This document shows, piece after piece, positions 21,517-33,328 of a stretch of 64,000 bases of DNA. Position numbers and translations under genes: made by a program. The DNA is taken from NCBI GenBank assembly GCA_011319805.1, contig SJRY01000305.1:85812-149811 (forward strand), in the 5' to 3' direction. Position 1 is the first letter of the stretch, and every line of letters starts with the position of its first letter. The notes beneath the pieces are model-generated. The model did not search any database and had not been told where the DNA came from. It was given only the letters and a program-made list of their open reading frames with translations. This DNA is from Macrocybe gigantea (taxonomy: Eukaryota; Basidiomycota; Agaricomycetes; Agaricales; Callistosporiaceae).

Positions 21517-22045
21517 ATGCAATTCAAGGCTCTTGCCATTGCCTTCGCCGCTGTACTCGTTTCGTCCGTCGCAGCTTCACCTGCTGACTTTTCCGGTGAG
21601 CTCAACAGACCACTGTCGTTGTCTTCACCGTATCTGACCGAAATCAGATGAACTTGGTGACCTCTTGTTGCGCCGTGACATGTATGAGGAGTTTACCACA
21701 ACGGCGTCTTACATAGTGATGGATATTGACGTCTTATCGTTTTGACAGTGAGGAAGATGCCGCAGCCATCCTCAGCAAACGGGGCTGCAACGTTGGCGAG
21801 AGGAAGTGTGTTGGCCAAGTCCCTGCTCGGTGCAATGCGCACAACACCTGGATCATGGGCAACCCGTGCCGAGGTAACACATAGTATGTTCAACATTTCT
21901 CAATTCCGTTGTTTGCTGGAGATCACTGAAATTTGTGATGATCAGCTGTTCTGGTGGCCAGTGCATTGAGCGCTCGCCGTCCCCGTCGCCAGAGAGCGGG
22001 AGAGGACGCAGCCGATCGCCGTCAAGGTCTTCTAGGAGGGGTTGA
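21517..22045 (+). CDS. Small secreted cysteine-rich peptide precursor with Ser/Arg tail
   Basis: Four exons by GT..AG rules. Exon 1 encodes a clear signal peptide (MQFKALAIAFAAVLVSSVAA). Exon 2 reads DELGDLLLRRD. Exon 3 contains AAAILSKRGCNVGERKCVG. Exon 4 follows a GTATGT donor, giving GNTYCSGGQCIERSPSPSP, and ends at TGA 22043-22045. The dibasic KR just before GC looks like a Kex2-type cleavage site. The predicted mature peptide has six cysteines (spacing C-x6-C-x7-C-x11-C-x4-C-x4-C) followed by a basic Ser/Arg/Pro-rich tail. This resembles fungal small secreted or defensin-like peptides in design, but I do not recognise a family. Function, such as effector, antimicrobial or development, is open. 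Confidence 0.7.
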
Positions 22046-22481
22046 ACCATTGGTGTCTGATGTTGCCACCGCTAGTTGACCAATGCATGTATTGATGAGA
22101 AATGCGATTGGTATGAAGTTCACTGGACTGAATTATGCGAACGACCAGCGGATCGCCTAAGGGATTGCGAAAGACGTCGACAGACGAAACAGTAAAATAA
22201 AGGCCATTGTTAATTGCGAGATCAGGATTACAGGTCTCCGGAATCCTTTAAGAGTGTCACGGTAGCGTGAGTCTCAATTGACCTTGCACTAGTGAGTTGG
22301 AAGCCGAGCGTTCACTATATTCGGTTTTTGATAGCATTGAAAATCATTCCCGGAATCGTGTAACTGTTTCGAGGGTGATCGGGCGTTGCACTCCAAAACA
22401 ACCTAGTGTCTAGTATCGTTGCTTGAGTTTAATTTCATTCGATACGGTTTCTGTCCTCCTGTCAGATATGAGGTTGACTAG
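22046..22481. other. Intergenic flank left of the KDZ element
   Basis: No gene seen. It ends in TAG (22479-22481), repeated directly after the right end of the element at 39070-39072. Confidence 0.5.
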
Positions 22482-22506
22482 CATCAGGAAAACGCTTTTT
22501 TACTTT
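22482..22506 (+). repeat. Left terminal inverted repeat of the KDZ element
   Basis: 25 bp starting CATCAGGAAAACGC. It matches the right end at 23 of 25 positions. Confidence 0.7.
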
Positions 22507-23045
22507 TTGGCTACTTTTTTCTCCTTTTTGCTACTTTTGAACCTTCAGTGACATGGAAAGGAGAGTCAAGTACGAAGTCAAGTACAACACAATACCTACT
22601 TTATTGGTACTTGTACAAGTAGAATTCTGTTTGTACAAGCCCAGTCAAAAAACTTTTTCGCACTTTCTGTTACTTTTGCAGCTGCTTTTGCTCACCTTGC
22701 AGCACTATCTCCTGTAACATATCCCAAAAAGTAGTCTCAAAGCAATTCTAAGCAGTTTAAAGGAGAGTAAAAGTACCTCTCAAAAGGCCCAAAGTGGATG
22801 ATTTGGAAGACGAAAGAATTGTGCCACTGCTTCAAGCGAGTGAAAAGAAACATGAAAGTAGCTCAAAGAAATAGAAAGCATCATTTAGCAGCAAAAAGCG
22901 CCATACTGCTGCTCTTCCAGAGGTCATTGCACATCAAAAGGAGCACACAAAGAAGTTTAAGGAGCAAAAAGTACCATTGAACACGTTAAAATGAAATTAT
23001 TACACAGAAAATGTGGCAAAAAAAGGAGTGAGAAGGAAAGTAAAG
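22507..23045. repeat. Left subterminal repeat zone of the KDZ element
   Basis: Non-coding, with repeated ACTTTTT, TACTTTTG, CAAGTAC and AAGGAGA-type motifs in both orientations. The right subterminal zone (about 38805-39044) uses the same words, supporting both as ends of one element. Confidence 0.55.
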
Positions 23046-26000
23046 CACGTCCATAAATCAAGTGGCATCCAAAATCCTGACAACAATTAGATTAGACATC
23101 TGTATTCCTTTGCATGGATGGTCTTACCATCAGTCAGAGCCTGCTTCTGTCAACGGATATCCATCGGCTGCCTCTTCAACCTCACTGGCAGGTTCATCTT
23201 GGCTATCTGTGCCATTGTCATTGTTGCCCACATCATGTCCGTCATCATCGTAGTGATCACCAACCTCACCATTGTCGTCAATGTCGTGGTCGTCACTGTC
23301 ATTGCCCTCGTTGTCGCTGTTTCCTTCCTCATCATCACCATTACCTTGCTTGTCATTGCCATTACTCTTGTCACTGCCATTGTTGTTGCTGTTGTCCTCT
23401 CCATCATCGCCATTGCTCTCATTGCCGCTATTGCCGTCGCCATTGGTATCTTCATGATTCCTGTCGGTGTTACCTTGTACATTGTTGCCATCCATGTCAT
23501 CACAAGCTTCTGCCCTTTTTCTTCGGCTACCCAAGGCTGCTCACGCAAGGAATTGGGGATCAGTTCACAGCTTTGAAAACTTCTCATCATCGGCTTTCTG
23601 TGGGTCTTGAGAAGAGCCACCCAGAAATTCTTTTGCCCGCTGGATGACGGTTTCGAAGAACTTTGAGTTTGCTTGCTTCTCCTCGCTGATGGACGCAACA
23701 TAACCTTTGGTGCACGAATTGTAGTTGCTGCCACTGAAGTCAAATTTTGTCGTGCGTTTTTGTTTCTCGCCATCCTTGCCAGGGGTTTGGCTTTTCTTGA
23801 TAGACAGTATGCCACTGGCATACACCAAGCGATCGTCACGGAACATTCGAAGCGCATGTTCCACCTATTGGATGATTAAAGCATGTCAATCGTATGACAT
23901 ATGACCTTACCGCAGTAGTTGCTAGTGCTAGACTGGCAATCGGAGGGCCAGCTTTAATGCTTTTGACAATCTTTGATGGGGTTGCAAATCCAAGATGGAC
24001 AGCAAAGGTCTTGAGAATCATTTTGCTCATAAACATGTCATCGGCACTTCCCTGTATGCCATGGATTGTCGCCACTTCAATACCATGAGATGTAGGACCA
24101 CTTATGTCATCGTGTACTTTCCCAAAGAGAAAGTCAAATTCATTTTCTTTGCATAAAGTCGCACCATAGGTAATTCTTTTCTCTGTATTTTTTATCGCAT
24201 CGGCGTTGTTGGCATGTCGATCGATGTAGTCAGTTTGAACAGCTTGAAATGCTGCTTTCTTCAAACGGTTGCAGAACTGGGATTCGTAATTCAGAGCCTG
24301 GAGGAGCAGTTCAGATTTGATGAATTTGCCAGAAAATAGCAATGGTCACCTTTTTCCAAGCTTCACTGTCATCGGAAATGTCCAGGTCTGGCTTATCTCC
24401 GAAAACGGCTTCACATATTTGTTTTAAGTTCGCCCATTCCTTATCCGAGGGCATTTTCCAGGCATCCTCGTCGGCAGTAAACGTTTGATGCCAGTAGGGC
24501 AGGACGATCGTGTTGAACTTCTCGATGGCTTCCTTAGGGATTAGCTTGTCATCTGCCGGCTTGCATTTCACGTGGACATTTGTCTGGCAAATATCAGCAG
24601 TAGCTAGCGAAGATATTATGATTTACCTTGCTTGCCTTTCTTGCTGCCGACCCTTTCAGAGGGCTTGCCATAGCAGCTTCCCTCTCCAAGCGGTCATCGT
24701 CATTGCTCAAGTTGCATGCCTCGGGCTCAGTGTCCTTCTTTTTGTTGTGCGTCTTCTTGGGCTTCGAAACCACGAGCCCAGTTGGCTTGGAAGCAATTTG
24801 ATTTGAAGCTGTTGTGCGGACAGTGCTAGTGGAAATGGGAGCCTTGGATGCCATGGAATCCGGTGCCGCAGTGGCTTTAGGAGGCGCTTTGTGTGCCGAA
24901 GCAGGTGCGGAGGTCGGCCAATCGCCTTTAGGAGGCGCTTTGCATGCCGAAGCAGGTGCGGAGGTCGGCCAATCACCTTTGGATGTGGGTCCGGCAGTGT
25001 TGTCCATTCTGCCAGCACTCTTAGATAATGCTGCGGAGGCCGATGCCTTGATTGCCTCCAGGTTAGATGCCTTTTTGCTGCCGCCTAGGGATGCTTTGGC
25101 CATGTGATGCACATTGGGAGCAGAGATCGTAGCACTGCTGCTACGTGAGGATGCCTTGTGAGCAGGCGTCGCATCGCTGCCACGGGAGGAGGCCTTGAAT
25201 GCTGGGCGAGCACTGGCTTTGGGATTCTTGTCATTCGAGGGCGAGAATTGCCGGGAGCTCTGTAGACAGGTATGAGCATGTGTGAGATATTAGAGAGGGT
25301 TCCGTACCATTTAACCCGGATGGACGTGGGAAGTTCCTATATTAGGGAAGTCCGGTATCAGTCCAACAGGCATCAATCAACGAATATGGGATGCCAACTC
25401 GTGGTTGGCCTCGCTGCTTACATGTGCTGGTGTGCTGTCAGGGACCGGGCGTTTGCCCTTCTTGTTCTTGTCCATCATCCCCTCAGTTTCGGACTCCTTG
25501 ACACTTGATTCAACGTCTTGCGCTGGCGGCATCTTCGCCACCTTTCCTTGCAAGCGGACGGGTGTTTCATATGGTTCTTCTATCTCGGATAGGTCAGAGT
25601 CGCCGTCGAATGCTGGTTGGAAGTCAGTCTGACGTGGCGTGGCCGAGTGGTCGCTCATCTCGATGTCGGAGCCGGTAGGTTTTCGCAGCACTACCTTTCC
25701 ATCTGCTGACTTCTCTATCATTGTCTCTATCAATTTTTCATTATCAGCCATCCCTAGAAATTAGGAGCATAGGAGTTACCTGTGCGTCGCAAAGGCCGAG
25801 GTTTGTCACCCGTCATGGCATCTTGCTTGGCCCTCTTTGACGGATGGGCAGGAGTTACAGGACCTTCTGCGGCGTCTTCAATATCATTCGCCACAGATTG
25901 GGTTCGCTTCCTGGCCGCGGGCCATTTTTCTTGCATCGGGCCACCCTGTCTGCCGGCGTCGCTGTTAGGGACAGCCGAGCCCGCAGCCGCGGGGCATGTC

Positions 26001-26533
26001 TCTTGATGGGACGCGGCGCAGTCCCTTCCGCATCCTCTGCTGCTTTGGGCTTCTTGGTGGCTGTCGGTGGCAGAGCTGCAGCAGAGGCAGTTTCCTCAGC
26101 CGACTGAGATTTTTTCTTCTGGACTGGACGTGGTCGGGACGTTCGGCTGCTCTCGGAGCAACTTTGGCTTTCTTGGCTGTAGCCGGCAGCTCGCTGTCCT
26201 CGTCTGACGGCATTGCCACGTCATTCTTGCGTTTGGCACTTCGGAGCTCGATTCCTTCTGCCTCGCTGTCGTCGGATGTGATGACCGTCTCTGGCATTGG
26301 TGCGTTCTTCCTTCCTCCTGGTATATCGAATTGGCCTCAAAGTTAACCATCTAGCAATGACGCTCACCTTTGGGCCTTGGACGCAGAGCCTCTTCACTGT
26401 CCGCATTGGCAAGTTGATTAGTGCGGTAAGCATCCAACTTTTTCTGGGCCATGTCCTTTCTGACCGCTGCTTCTTGCTGCAGCCGCTGTTTCTCCTCCCT
26501 AACGGCCTCTTTCTCCCGTTTTTCAGCCTCAAT

Positions 26534-26853
26534 TGTTACAGACACTGCCCAAAGGACTATTCATTTTCTTATCTTATCTTTCCCACATCCCTTATCTTCC
26601 CCATCATGCTGCGCAGCGCGCAGCCATCGAGTCATCCCACTTCCCTAGTCATCCTGAGTCATCTCTTTCCAGTCTTACTCATCCGCAGTCCACAGCATTG
26701 CGCAGCCCATGGTCCGTGCTCGAGTACTGTAATGTATATAAGGACTCCCAGATGTACCAGTAGCGCTAGGCTTAATATTCCTTTTGCCATCATCTCAAGA
26801 CCACTCTTGCACTTAGTCTGCCCGAGTCCTTCTGAGATTCGTCTAGCCTAACA
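26534..26853 (+). repeat. Left LTR of chromovirus copy 2
   Basis: 320 bp. Differs from its right LTR at about three positions, two of them CpG transitions. Confidence 0.95.
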
Positions 26854-26898
26854 AGATATTAAGCCTCGTCGAGACTCGCTCAGACTCACACACACACC

Positions 26899-27516
26899 AT
26901 GTCACGCTTTATCAAAGACTTGATCAACATTCGACGACAAGCGGTCGCCGACCCAGCGAGCACTAGCACGAGCGACGAGAGCACTTGGCTCAGAGAAGTA
27001 GACCAGACATTGCAGTCCACGCCATTCGCAGAGACAGTCCACGCCATCCGCAGAGACACTAGCAATCCAAACAAACGAAAGAGAGAGCGCACGCCTACAC
27101 CAAGTAGCGACGACGAAGAACAGGCATTTCTGAGAGAGTTTGCCTTCACCACCACAGACGAGCCCGCTGAGATCCTCAGCGAAGGAGCAGCACAACTCAT
27201 TGCAGAACTCTTCCTAGAAGGAGAATACGGGATAAGCCCAGAAGAGCTGTGGTCAGACCAGAATCTTCTTGCCGAAGAAGAGGACGAACCCATCCGCAAG
27301 AAAACGAGAGAAGAACGAACACAAGCCCGAGATTTTAGGCGACAACAGATCGAGAACTATAATCGCCGAACACAGGAGGAAGACATACTGATACAGAGAG
27401 GGCACGACGCACAGAGCATACGACAGAACCAACGAGAACGACACCAGAGTCAAGGACACACAGGAACGAAACCGCCGAATCCCTTCAGAGGACCAATCCG
27501 CCGAAGCACTGCATAA
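26899..27516 (+). CDS. Chromovirus copy 2, upstream ORF in frame with gag
   Basis: 205 residues, MSRFIKDLINIRRQAVADPA, nearly identical to 4163-4780. It ends in TAA (27514-27516). The same frame continues as GGA GAG AAT CGC ACC ACC GTG GCG into gag. Confidence 0.7.
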   Translation: MSRFIKDLINIRRQAVADPASTSTSDESTWLREVDQTLQSTPFAETVHAIRRDTSNPNKRKRERTPTPSSDDEEQAFLREFAFTTTDEPAEILSEGAAQLIAELFLEGEYGISPEELWSDQNLLAEEEDEPIRKKTREERTQARDFRRQQIENYNRRTQEEDILIQRGHDAQSIRQNQRERHQSQGHTGTKPPNPFRGPIRRSTA

Positions 27517-28674
27517 GGAGAGAATCGCACCACCGTGGCGAAAGTAAGCAACAGCGACTGGGACGAATACTATCGGTGGAGGGAGCGAAAAGGATTACCA
27601 AAGACAACCGGACCGACCGCCGCAGAGTGGGCCGATTTTGAACAAGCTTGTAGAATCGCAGGAGTCGACCTAGACTACTGGAAAGAACAGAGAGAGGAGC
27701 GAAGACAGAAACAGCTCCAAGAACAGCAAGCCCAAGTACAAGCACAGCAGACCCAAGAACAACAGATCCAGGAACAGGAAGACCAAGACCAAGAGAACGA
27801 CGAAGAAAACCCCCAAAGGATGACGACAGAATACAAGGGAATCATCGCCGACCCGAAATCCTTTACAGGAGATCGAACGTCCTTCGATATTTGGTGGAGA
27901 AAGATGAAACTCTACATAACCGCACATGGGACCTCACGGATACACAGAAGATTGGAGCGGTCCTGTCTAGAATGACCGACGGACCCGGAGCCCACTGGGC
28001 ATCAAAGAAGATCGACACCACTACCAACCAAAGCACATGGGCCGACTTCATAACCGAGATAGAGACACGATTCAGCAACGTCATGTCGCCATCACAAGCA
28101 GGAAGCAAACTATTCAACATCAGACAGGGAAACCGACCCATCGACGAATTTCTGGATGAATTCGTAGACCTCGCAGGGAAAGCAGGAATGACAGGAACAG
28201 CCCCTCGTTTCCTACTCGAGAAGAGCTTAAACCGAAGGACAGCAGAAGCCGTACACTCAATCTCCACACTTCCAACAGATGGAGATGAATATATCAAGAC
28301 AGTTCGAGCATTGGACGAAACATCGATGAACACAGAAATGTGATGAGAGGAGAATTCACAAGCAATCAGCGCAAGGCCGGAAATCCAAGCCGAGGAGCAG
28401 GACAGGCCATGGAAGTCGACAAAGTACGAAGCAACAACTGCTTCAACTGCAATAAACCAGGACACATTCACGAAACTGCCCGGAACCACGAAAAGGAGCA
28501 GCAAATGTCACATGTTTCAACTGTGGCTTAAAGGGACACTATGCACGAAACTGCAAGAAGAAGAAGAAAGGAAAATCCCGGGTCAGAGAAGTGAAAGAAG
28601 AAGAAGGAGAGGACGAAGAAGACAAGGATGAAGAAAGCTCTGACAAAGAGGGTTTTGCCGAAGGGTCCGACTAG
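27517..28674 (+). pseudogene. Chromovirus copy 2 gag (frameshifted)
   Basis: Begins in the frame of the upstream ORF after its TAA, with AKVSNSDWDEYYRWRERKG, a Gln/Glu-rich linker (QLQEQQAQVQAQQTQEQQ) and MTTEYKGIIADPKSFTGD. The linker frame is intact here where copy 1 is shifted. Further on the frame is lost near 27928, and a second indel disrupts the first zinc knuckle ([13 protein letters not shown]). The second knuckle, [14 protein letters not shown], remains. Confidence 0.7.
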
Positions 28675-31600
28675 GAGGTGCTAAATCGCGACCCATACAA
28701 CTGAAACAGACTCGCTTCGATACCGGATGTAGATCATCCCATACTCTGAAATACACCATTCCTGCCAAGCGATCTGAAGCACCAAGAAAAACCATCCAAG
28801 GGGACAAACCACCAAAGAGGAAAGAGCTCGCAGTACCAGCAAGGATACGAACCGAAAAGGAATCACAACGATAACACCAGAAGTTGATAGCGGAGCGGAT
28901 AGGACCTGCATCAACACCGCGATAGTAGCAAAAACGGACTGAAGACACGACGAATCAAGAAATTCCCATCATAAATGCAGACGGATCACCCAATCGTCAG
29001 AAAACAGCAGACCGAGTAGCGGAGGTCCACATCGACATTAAAGGACACAAGGAGCATATGGAAGCCATCGTACTCGATATCGGAAAAACCGACATGCTAC
29101 TAGGACATGACTGGCTTGTCTACCACAACCCAACAATCAAATGGAGGACAGGAGAAATTGTCTTCGACAGATGCCCCAAAACGTGCAAAATAAACCACCA
29201 GACGATCAAGATACAGAAGGTGGCTGAACCAGCGAAAACCACAGCCAGCGACAAGACAGGAACCCAGATACCCCCATATCTGATCAGATTCAAACACCTC
29301 TTCAAGGAGAAGAACTTTGATCGCTTACCAGACCACAAAGAATGGGACCATGAAATAAACTTAACAAGGATGCACCCAAAACGATACCGAGCAAGGTCTA
29401 CCCGATGACACAGAAAGAGCTAGAGGAACTAGATGCCTTCGTCGAAGAAGGATTACGAACAGGAAAAATACGCCCATCGAAATCACCTTACGCAGCACCC
29501 TGCTTCTTTCGCAATAAGAAGGATGGAAGCAAGCGACTCATCCAAGACTACCGGGAAATAAACAAATATACGGTCAAGGACAAGTTTCCACTACCACGCA
29601 TCAGCGAGCTCCTCGACGTACTACAAGGAGCAAAGTACTTTAGCAAGATCGATATTATCTGGGGTACAATAACGTGCGCATCGGAAAGGGGACGAATGGA
29701 AGGCAGCCTTCCTAACAGCAAGAGGACTCTTCGAACCGACAGTCATGTATTTTGGGCAGTGCAACGCACCAGGCACTTTTAGCCGAATGATGGCGAGCCT
29801 CTTCCAAGACCAAATACGAAGAAGAGTGCATAATCTATATGGACGACATCATAATCATCGGACGAACACGAGAGGAACTCCAAAAGAACACCATAGAAGT
29901 CATGGAAATACTGAACAAGAACGACCTGTTCATCAAAGGACCGAAATGCGTCTGGGAATCATCGAAAGTCCCAGTACTAGGATACATCGTAGGAGAAGGG
30001 AAGGTAGAAATGGAACCAGAAAAGATCACAGCCGTACAATCCTGGCCAACCCCAAAGACGAAGAAAGAACTACAAAAGTTCTTGGGATTCACGAACTTTT
30101 ACCGACGATTCATCAAGGGATATGCAAAGGTCGCTAAACCCCTGACGGAGTTGACTGGAAACAAAACATTCCAGTGGACAGACAAGCAACAAGGCGCTTT
30201 CAAAGAACTGATCCGACATATAACCTCAGCACCCATTCTAGCACTACCACAGACAGAAGGAAAATTCCGAGTCGAAACGGACGCCTCAGGATATGCCATT
30301 GGAGCGGTACTATCACAACAGCAGAAAGGACTATGGCATCCGATCGCATTCATTTCGAGATGCATGACCCCAGCGGAACAAAACTACGAAATCTACGACA
30401 AGGAACTTCTTGCGATAATGGTCGCACTAAAGACATGGAGACAATACCTCCTCGAAGCTCGAGAGAAGTTCGAAATATTGACGGATCACAAGAACCTATC
30501 ATACTTCCGGAAGCCGCAGCGACTCAATTCGAGACAGATTGGCTGGTACCTGAAATTACAGGAATACGACTACGAACTACGACACGTACCAGGAAAGGCG
30601 AATGGAAAAGCGGATGTCCTGTCACGAATGGCAGGATATGAAGAAAACCTAGCAGAGAAGGACGACATACAAATGATCAAAGAAGCAGCATTCATTCGAC
30701 ATCTGGAAGAGAATAATGAACGAGACTTCGAATTTATGATGTTCGAGGACGAACACCCACAGAAAGAAGAAGCAGAAAATAACGAAACAATACAAACAAG
30801 AGGAATCACGATGATCGAATCCTCAAGGATAGAACAAATTCGACAATGCACACGAAGGGAGACGATCGTAACAACAGGACTGAAGGAAAAACCACACTGG
30901 TTCACAGAAGATGACCACATCGTATACGTAGGAGGAAAAATCTATGTTCCTCCAGACAACAAACTGAAGGAAAACATCATGTTTGAACACCACGACACAC
31001 CCATCGGAGGACACCCAGGGCAATACCGCATGCACGAGCTCATAAGCCGCACCTATTGGTGGCCATCAATGCTGACAGACATCAAGAAGTATGTCAATGG
31101 ATGCGAAACATGTCAGCGAAACAAAATCATCCGACAAAAGAAACATGCACCCCTGCACCCGCACGAAGTCCCACAACAACCATGGGAAGATATCGGAGTA
31201 GATCTCATAGGACCGCTACCCAGCTCGAACGGCTTTAACGCCATCGCCGCAGTCACAGACCGCCTGACCAAGATGATCCACCTAGTTCCCACAAAGACCG
31301 AACTCACAGCAGAAGGTCTCGCACGACTATACCGAGACAACGTGTGGTGGCTTCATGGAATTCCACGAAAGATCATCAGTGATCGAGGACCCCAGTTCGC
31401 AGCACGATTCATGACAGCACTTCTAAAATTACTCGGAACAAAGCAAAACCTATCAACGGCCTATCACCCACAGACAGATGGACAGGCGGAGCGATCCCAC
31501 CAAGAAACGGAAGCCTTCCTCAGAAGCTTCACAAACAACCTACAGGACGATTGGGCAGAATGGATAGCAATTGCAGAGTACCAATACAATGACAAAGCAC

Positions 31601-32210
31601 ACCAGGGAACGAAGGAGACACCATTCTACCTCAACTATGGAATGCACCCCTGGAAGGGAGAGCCGCAGACGACAGAAGGGAATAACCCCGCAGCAAAAGA
31701 CTTCGTCAAAAGAATGAGCCAAATACGAAAGGAAGCAAATGCCGCGCTGCAATATGCACAAACACGAGCCAAAGACAATTACGATGCGAGACGAAAACCT
31801 GCCCGTGAATACAAGAAAGGAGATAGAGTATGGCTAGAAGCCACCAATATCACAGTCAATCGACCATCAAAGAAGTTATCGGCACTCCGATACGGACCGT
31901 TCAAGGTGGTTGAAAAGAAAGGAGCCTCGGCATATCGCCTGGAACTCCCAGCATCATGGCAGCTGATACACCCCGTGTTCAATGAAACACTGCTCACGCC
32001 TTACAAAGGACCCCGTTTCAAGATACAAGAGCGACCATCACCACCACCCCCTGAAATCATAAATGATGAAGAAGAGTACGAGATAGAAGAGATCCTAAAA
32101 AGGAAGAAACAAGGGAGAGGGACACTATTCCTGGTCAAATGGAAAGGATACGGACACGAAGAGAATACATGGATCAAAGAGAAGGAGCTGGGAATGCGCA
32201 GCAAGCTCTA
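28675..32210 (+). pseudogene. Chromovirus copy 2 pol: protease to chromodomain
   Basis: Same domain order as copy 1. Frames 29058-29408 and 29405-29782 carry protease/RT parts, with a lost A near 29365 and a break near 29660 shared with copy 1. From 29839 a 790-codon frame carries RT from MDDIIIIGRTREELQKN through RNase H, integrase and GPY/F region to the chromodomain (LFLVKWKGYG). It then shifts near 32190 by a base lost in TAGGGAA relative to copy 1. Comparing the two copies gives a nearly complete open pol, so the family was active recently. Confidence 0.9.
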
Positions 32211-32287
32211 GACCACTTCCTAAAGAAGACTGCGAACCAGGATAAAAGGATCACGACAAGAGGGAAGAAGACCAAAAATCGCACTTC

Positions 32288-32685
32288 ATGACCACCAACG
32301 CCCCATCAGCATCGACAGCAGCGAGGGCAGCCGCGCACCTACCCCCAACCGCCCAAGCGACCTCGAGAATCTGGCAAGGATTCTCAATGCTAGCGACTAC
32401 ATGGACCCCCTCGCCATCACACTCGGCGCATATATGCGCTATGTTATGACCGTCCGCACGCACCTCTGGACCGGGAGAACCCCTGATGGGACCGGCCCCA
32501 CTGCAGCTGAACGTATCGCGCTTCGCGAAGCAATGGAAATGCTTCGCACAGAAAACCGGTGACTTAAACTCCTCGCCACCACACTCCACCACATTCGTGC
32601 CTATAATGAAGAGCTCATTCATACATGGGCCCCGCGTGCCGCGACCGCCTGGGAGACCAATACTGGGTGGGGACAGCTGGACTAA
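32288..32685 (+). pseudogene. Chromovirus copy 2, broken extra 3' ORF
   Basis: Counterpart of 9556-9954. One C is lost in the run after ACCAACG, and a CGA codon present in copy 1 is TGA here (near 32560). The ATGA overlap with the ancestral pol stop is kept. Confidence 0.6.
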
Positions 32686-32722
32686 GGTTTTTCGCGAGGA
32701 CGCGAATCTAAAGAGAGGGTGA

Positions 32723-33042
32723 TGTTACAGACGCTGCCCAAAGGACTATTCATTTTCTTATCTTATCTTTCCCACATCCCTTATCTCCCCCATCATGCTG
32801 CGCAGCGCGCAGCCATCGAGTCATCCCACTTCCCTAGTCATCCTGAGTCATCTCTTTCCAGTCTTACTCATCCGCAGTCCACAGCATTGCGCAGCCCATG
32901 GTCCGTGCTCGAGTACTGTAATGTATATAAGGACTCCCAGATGTACCAGTAGCGCTAGGCTTAATATTCCTTTTGCCATCATCTCAAGACCACTCTCGCA
33001 CTTAGTCTGCCCGAGTCCTTCTGAGATTCGTCTAGCCTAACA
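32723..33042 (+). repeat. Right LTR of chromovirus copy 2
   Basis: 320 bp, followed by the duplication TCAAT at 33043-33047, after which the accessory gene resumes. Confidence 0.95.
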
Positions 33043-33328
33043 TCAATGATGGCCTTTTCTCGACGGACGCGCAGAACACTTGTTGCGTCTGTTCCGGGAT
33101 GCTTTTCAGCATTCGTGGCCTGCGTAACGCAGTCGGTTGGGACGGAGTTTTTCTTCTTTGGAGACATGAGTGAGAAGTAATGTTTGTGCGTGGGAGGGTT
33201 GGACTTGGCAAATGTATCGTCGGTTGGCCGCTGCAGACCAAAATAGTGCGCCCATCACACCATTCTATTGACCCTTATTCTTATTTATTCAATTTCCTGC
33301 AGTGAAGTCACTTGCTTTGCTGGGGGAC

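Larger units (their letters stand above)
26534..33042 (+). mobile_element. Ty3/gypsy chromovirus, copy 2 (inside the KDZ accessory gene)
   Basis: 6509-bp element with 320-bp LTRs (26534-26853 and 32723-33042), flanked by TCAAT at 26529-26533 and 33043-33047. It has the same structure and nearly the same sequence as copy 1, but a different target site, so it is an independent insertion. The self-priming site ATATTAAGCCT is at 26856-26866, matching AGGCTTAATAT at 26768-26778. From RT to chromodomain the frame is open from 29839 to about 32190. Confidence 0.95.
23130..33167 (-). pseudogene. Accessory gene of the KDZ element, interrupted by chromovirus copy 2
   Basis: Multi-exon gene starting MSPKKKNSVPTDCVTQ at 33167 and ending at 23130, broken at 33042/26533 by the chromovirus with duplication TCAAT. 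After the break it resumes IEAEKREKEAVREEKQRLQQ. A long basic and low-complexity region follows with SDDSEAEGIELRSAKRKND and PSKRAKQD, then two 17-residue repeats of the KGDWPTSAPASA type. A conserved C-terminal part has FNTIVLPYWHQTFTADEDAW (about 24500), IKSELLLQALNYESQFCNRL (about 24290), TATIHGIQG-like and SLALATTAV..EHALRMFRDD (about 23840-23930). It ends in an Asp/Asn/Gly-rich tail. The layout resembles uncharacterised agaricomycete proteins found near KDZ transposases (DUF6532-like, tentative). Some internal frames do not join cleanly. Confidence 0.55.

Noticed and set aside
23114..23647. Plus-strand frames rich in His/Cys or Val/Ile, resembling a membrane or metal-binding protein
   Set aside because: They are exact shadows of the Asp/Asn/Gly-rich tail encoded on the minus strand; the odd composition comes from a repetitive GAT/AAT-type minus-strand coding sequence.
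26297..26851. 184-aa plus ORF
   Set aside because: A chance frame crossing the host/LTR junction, antisense to the accessory gene.
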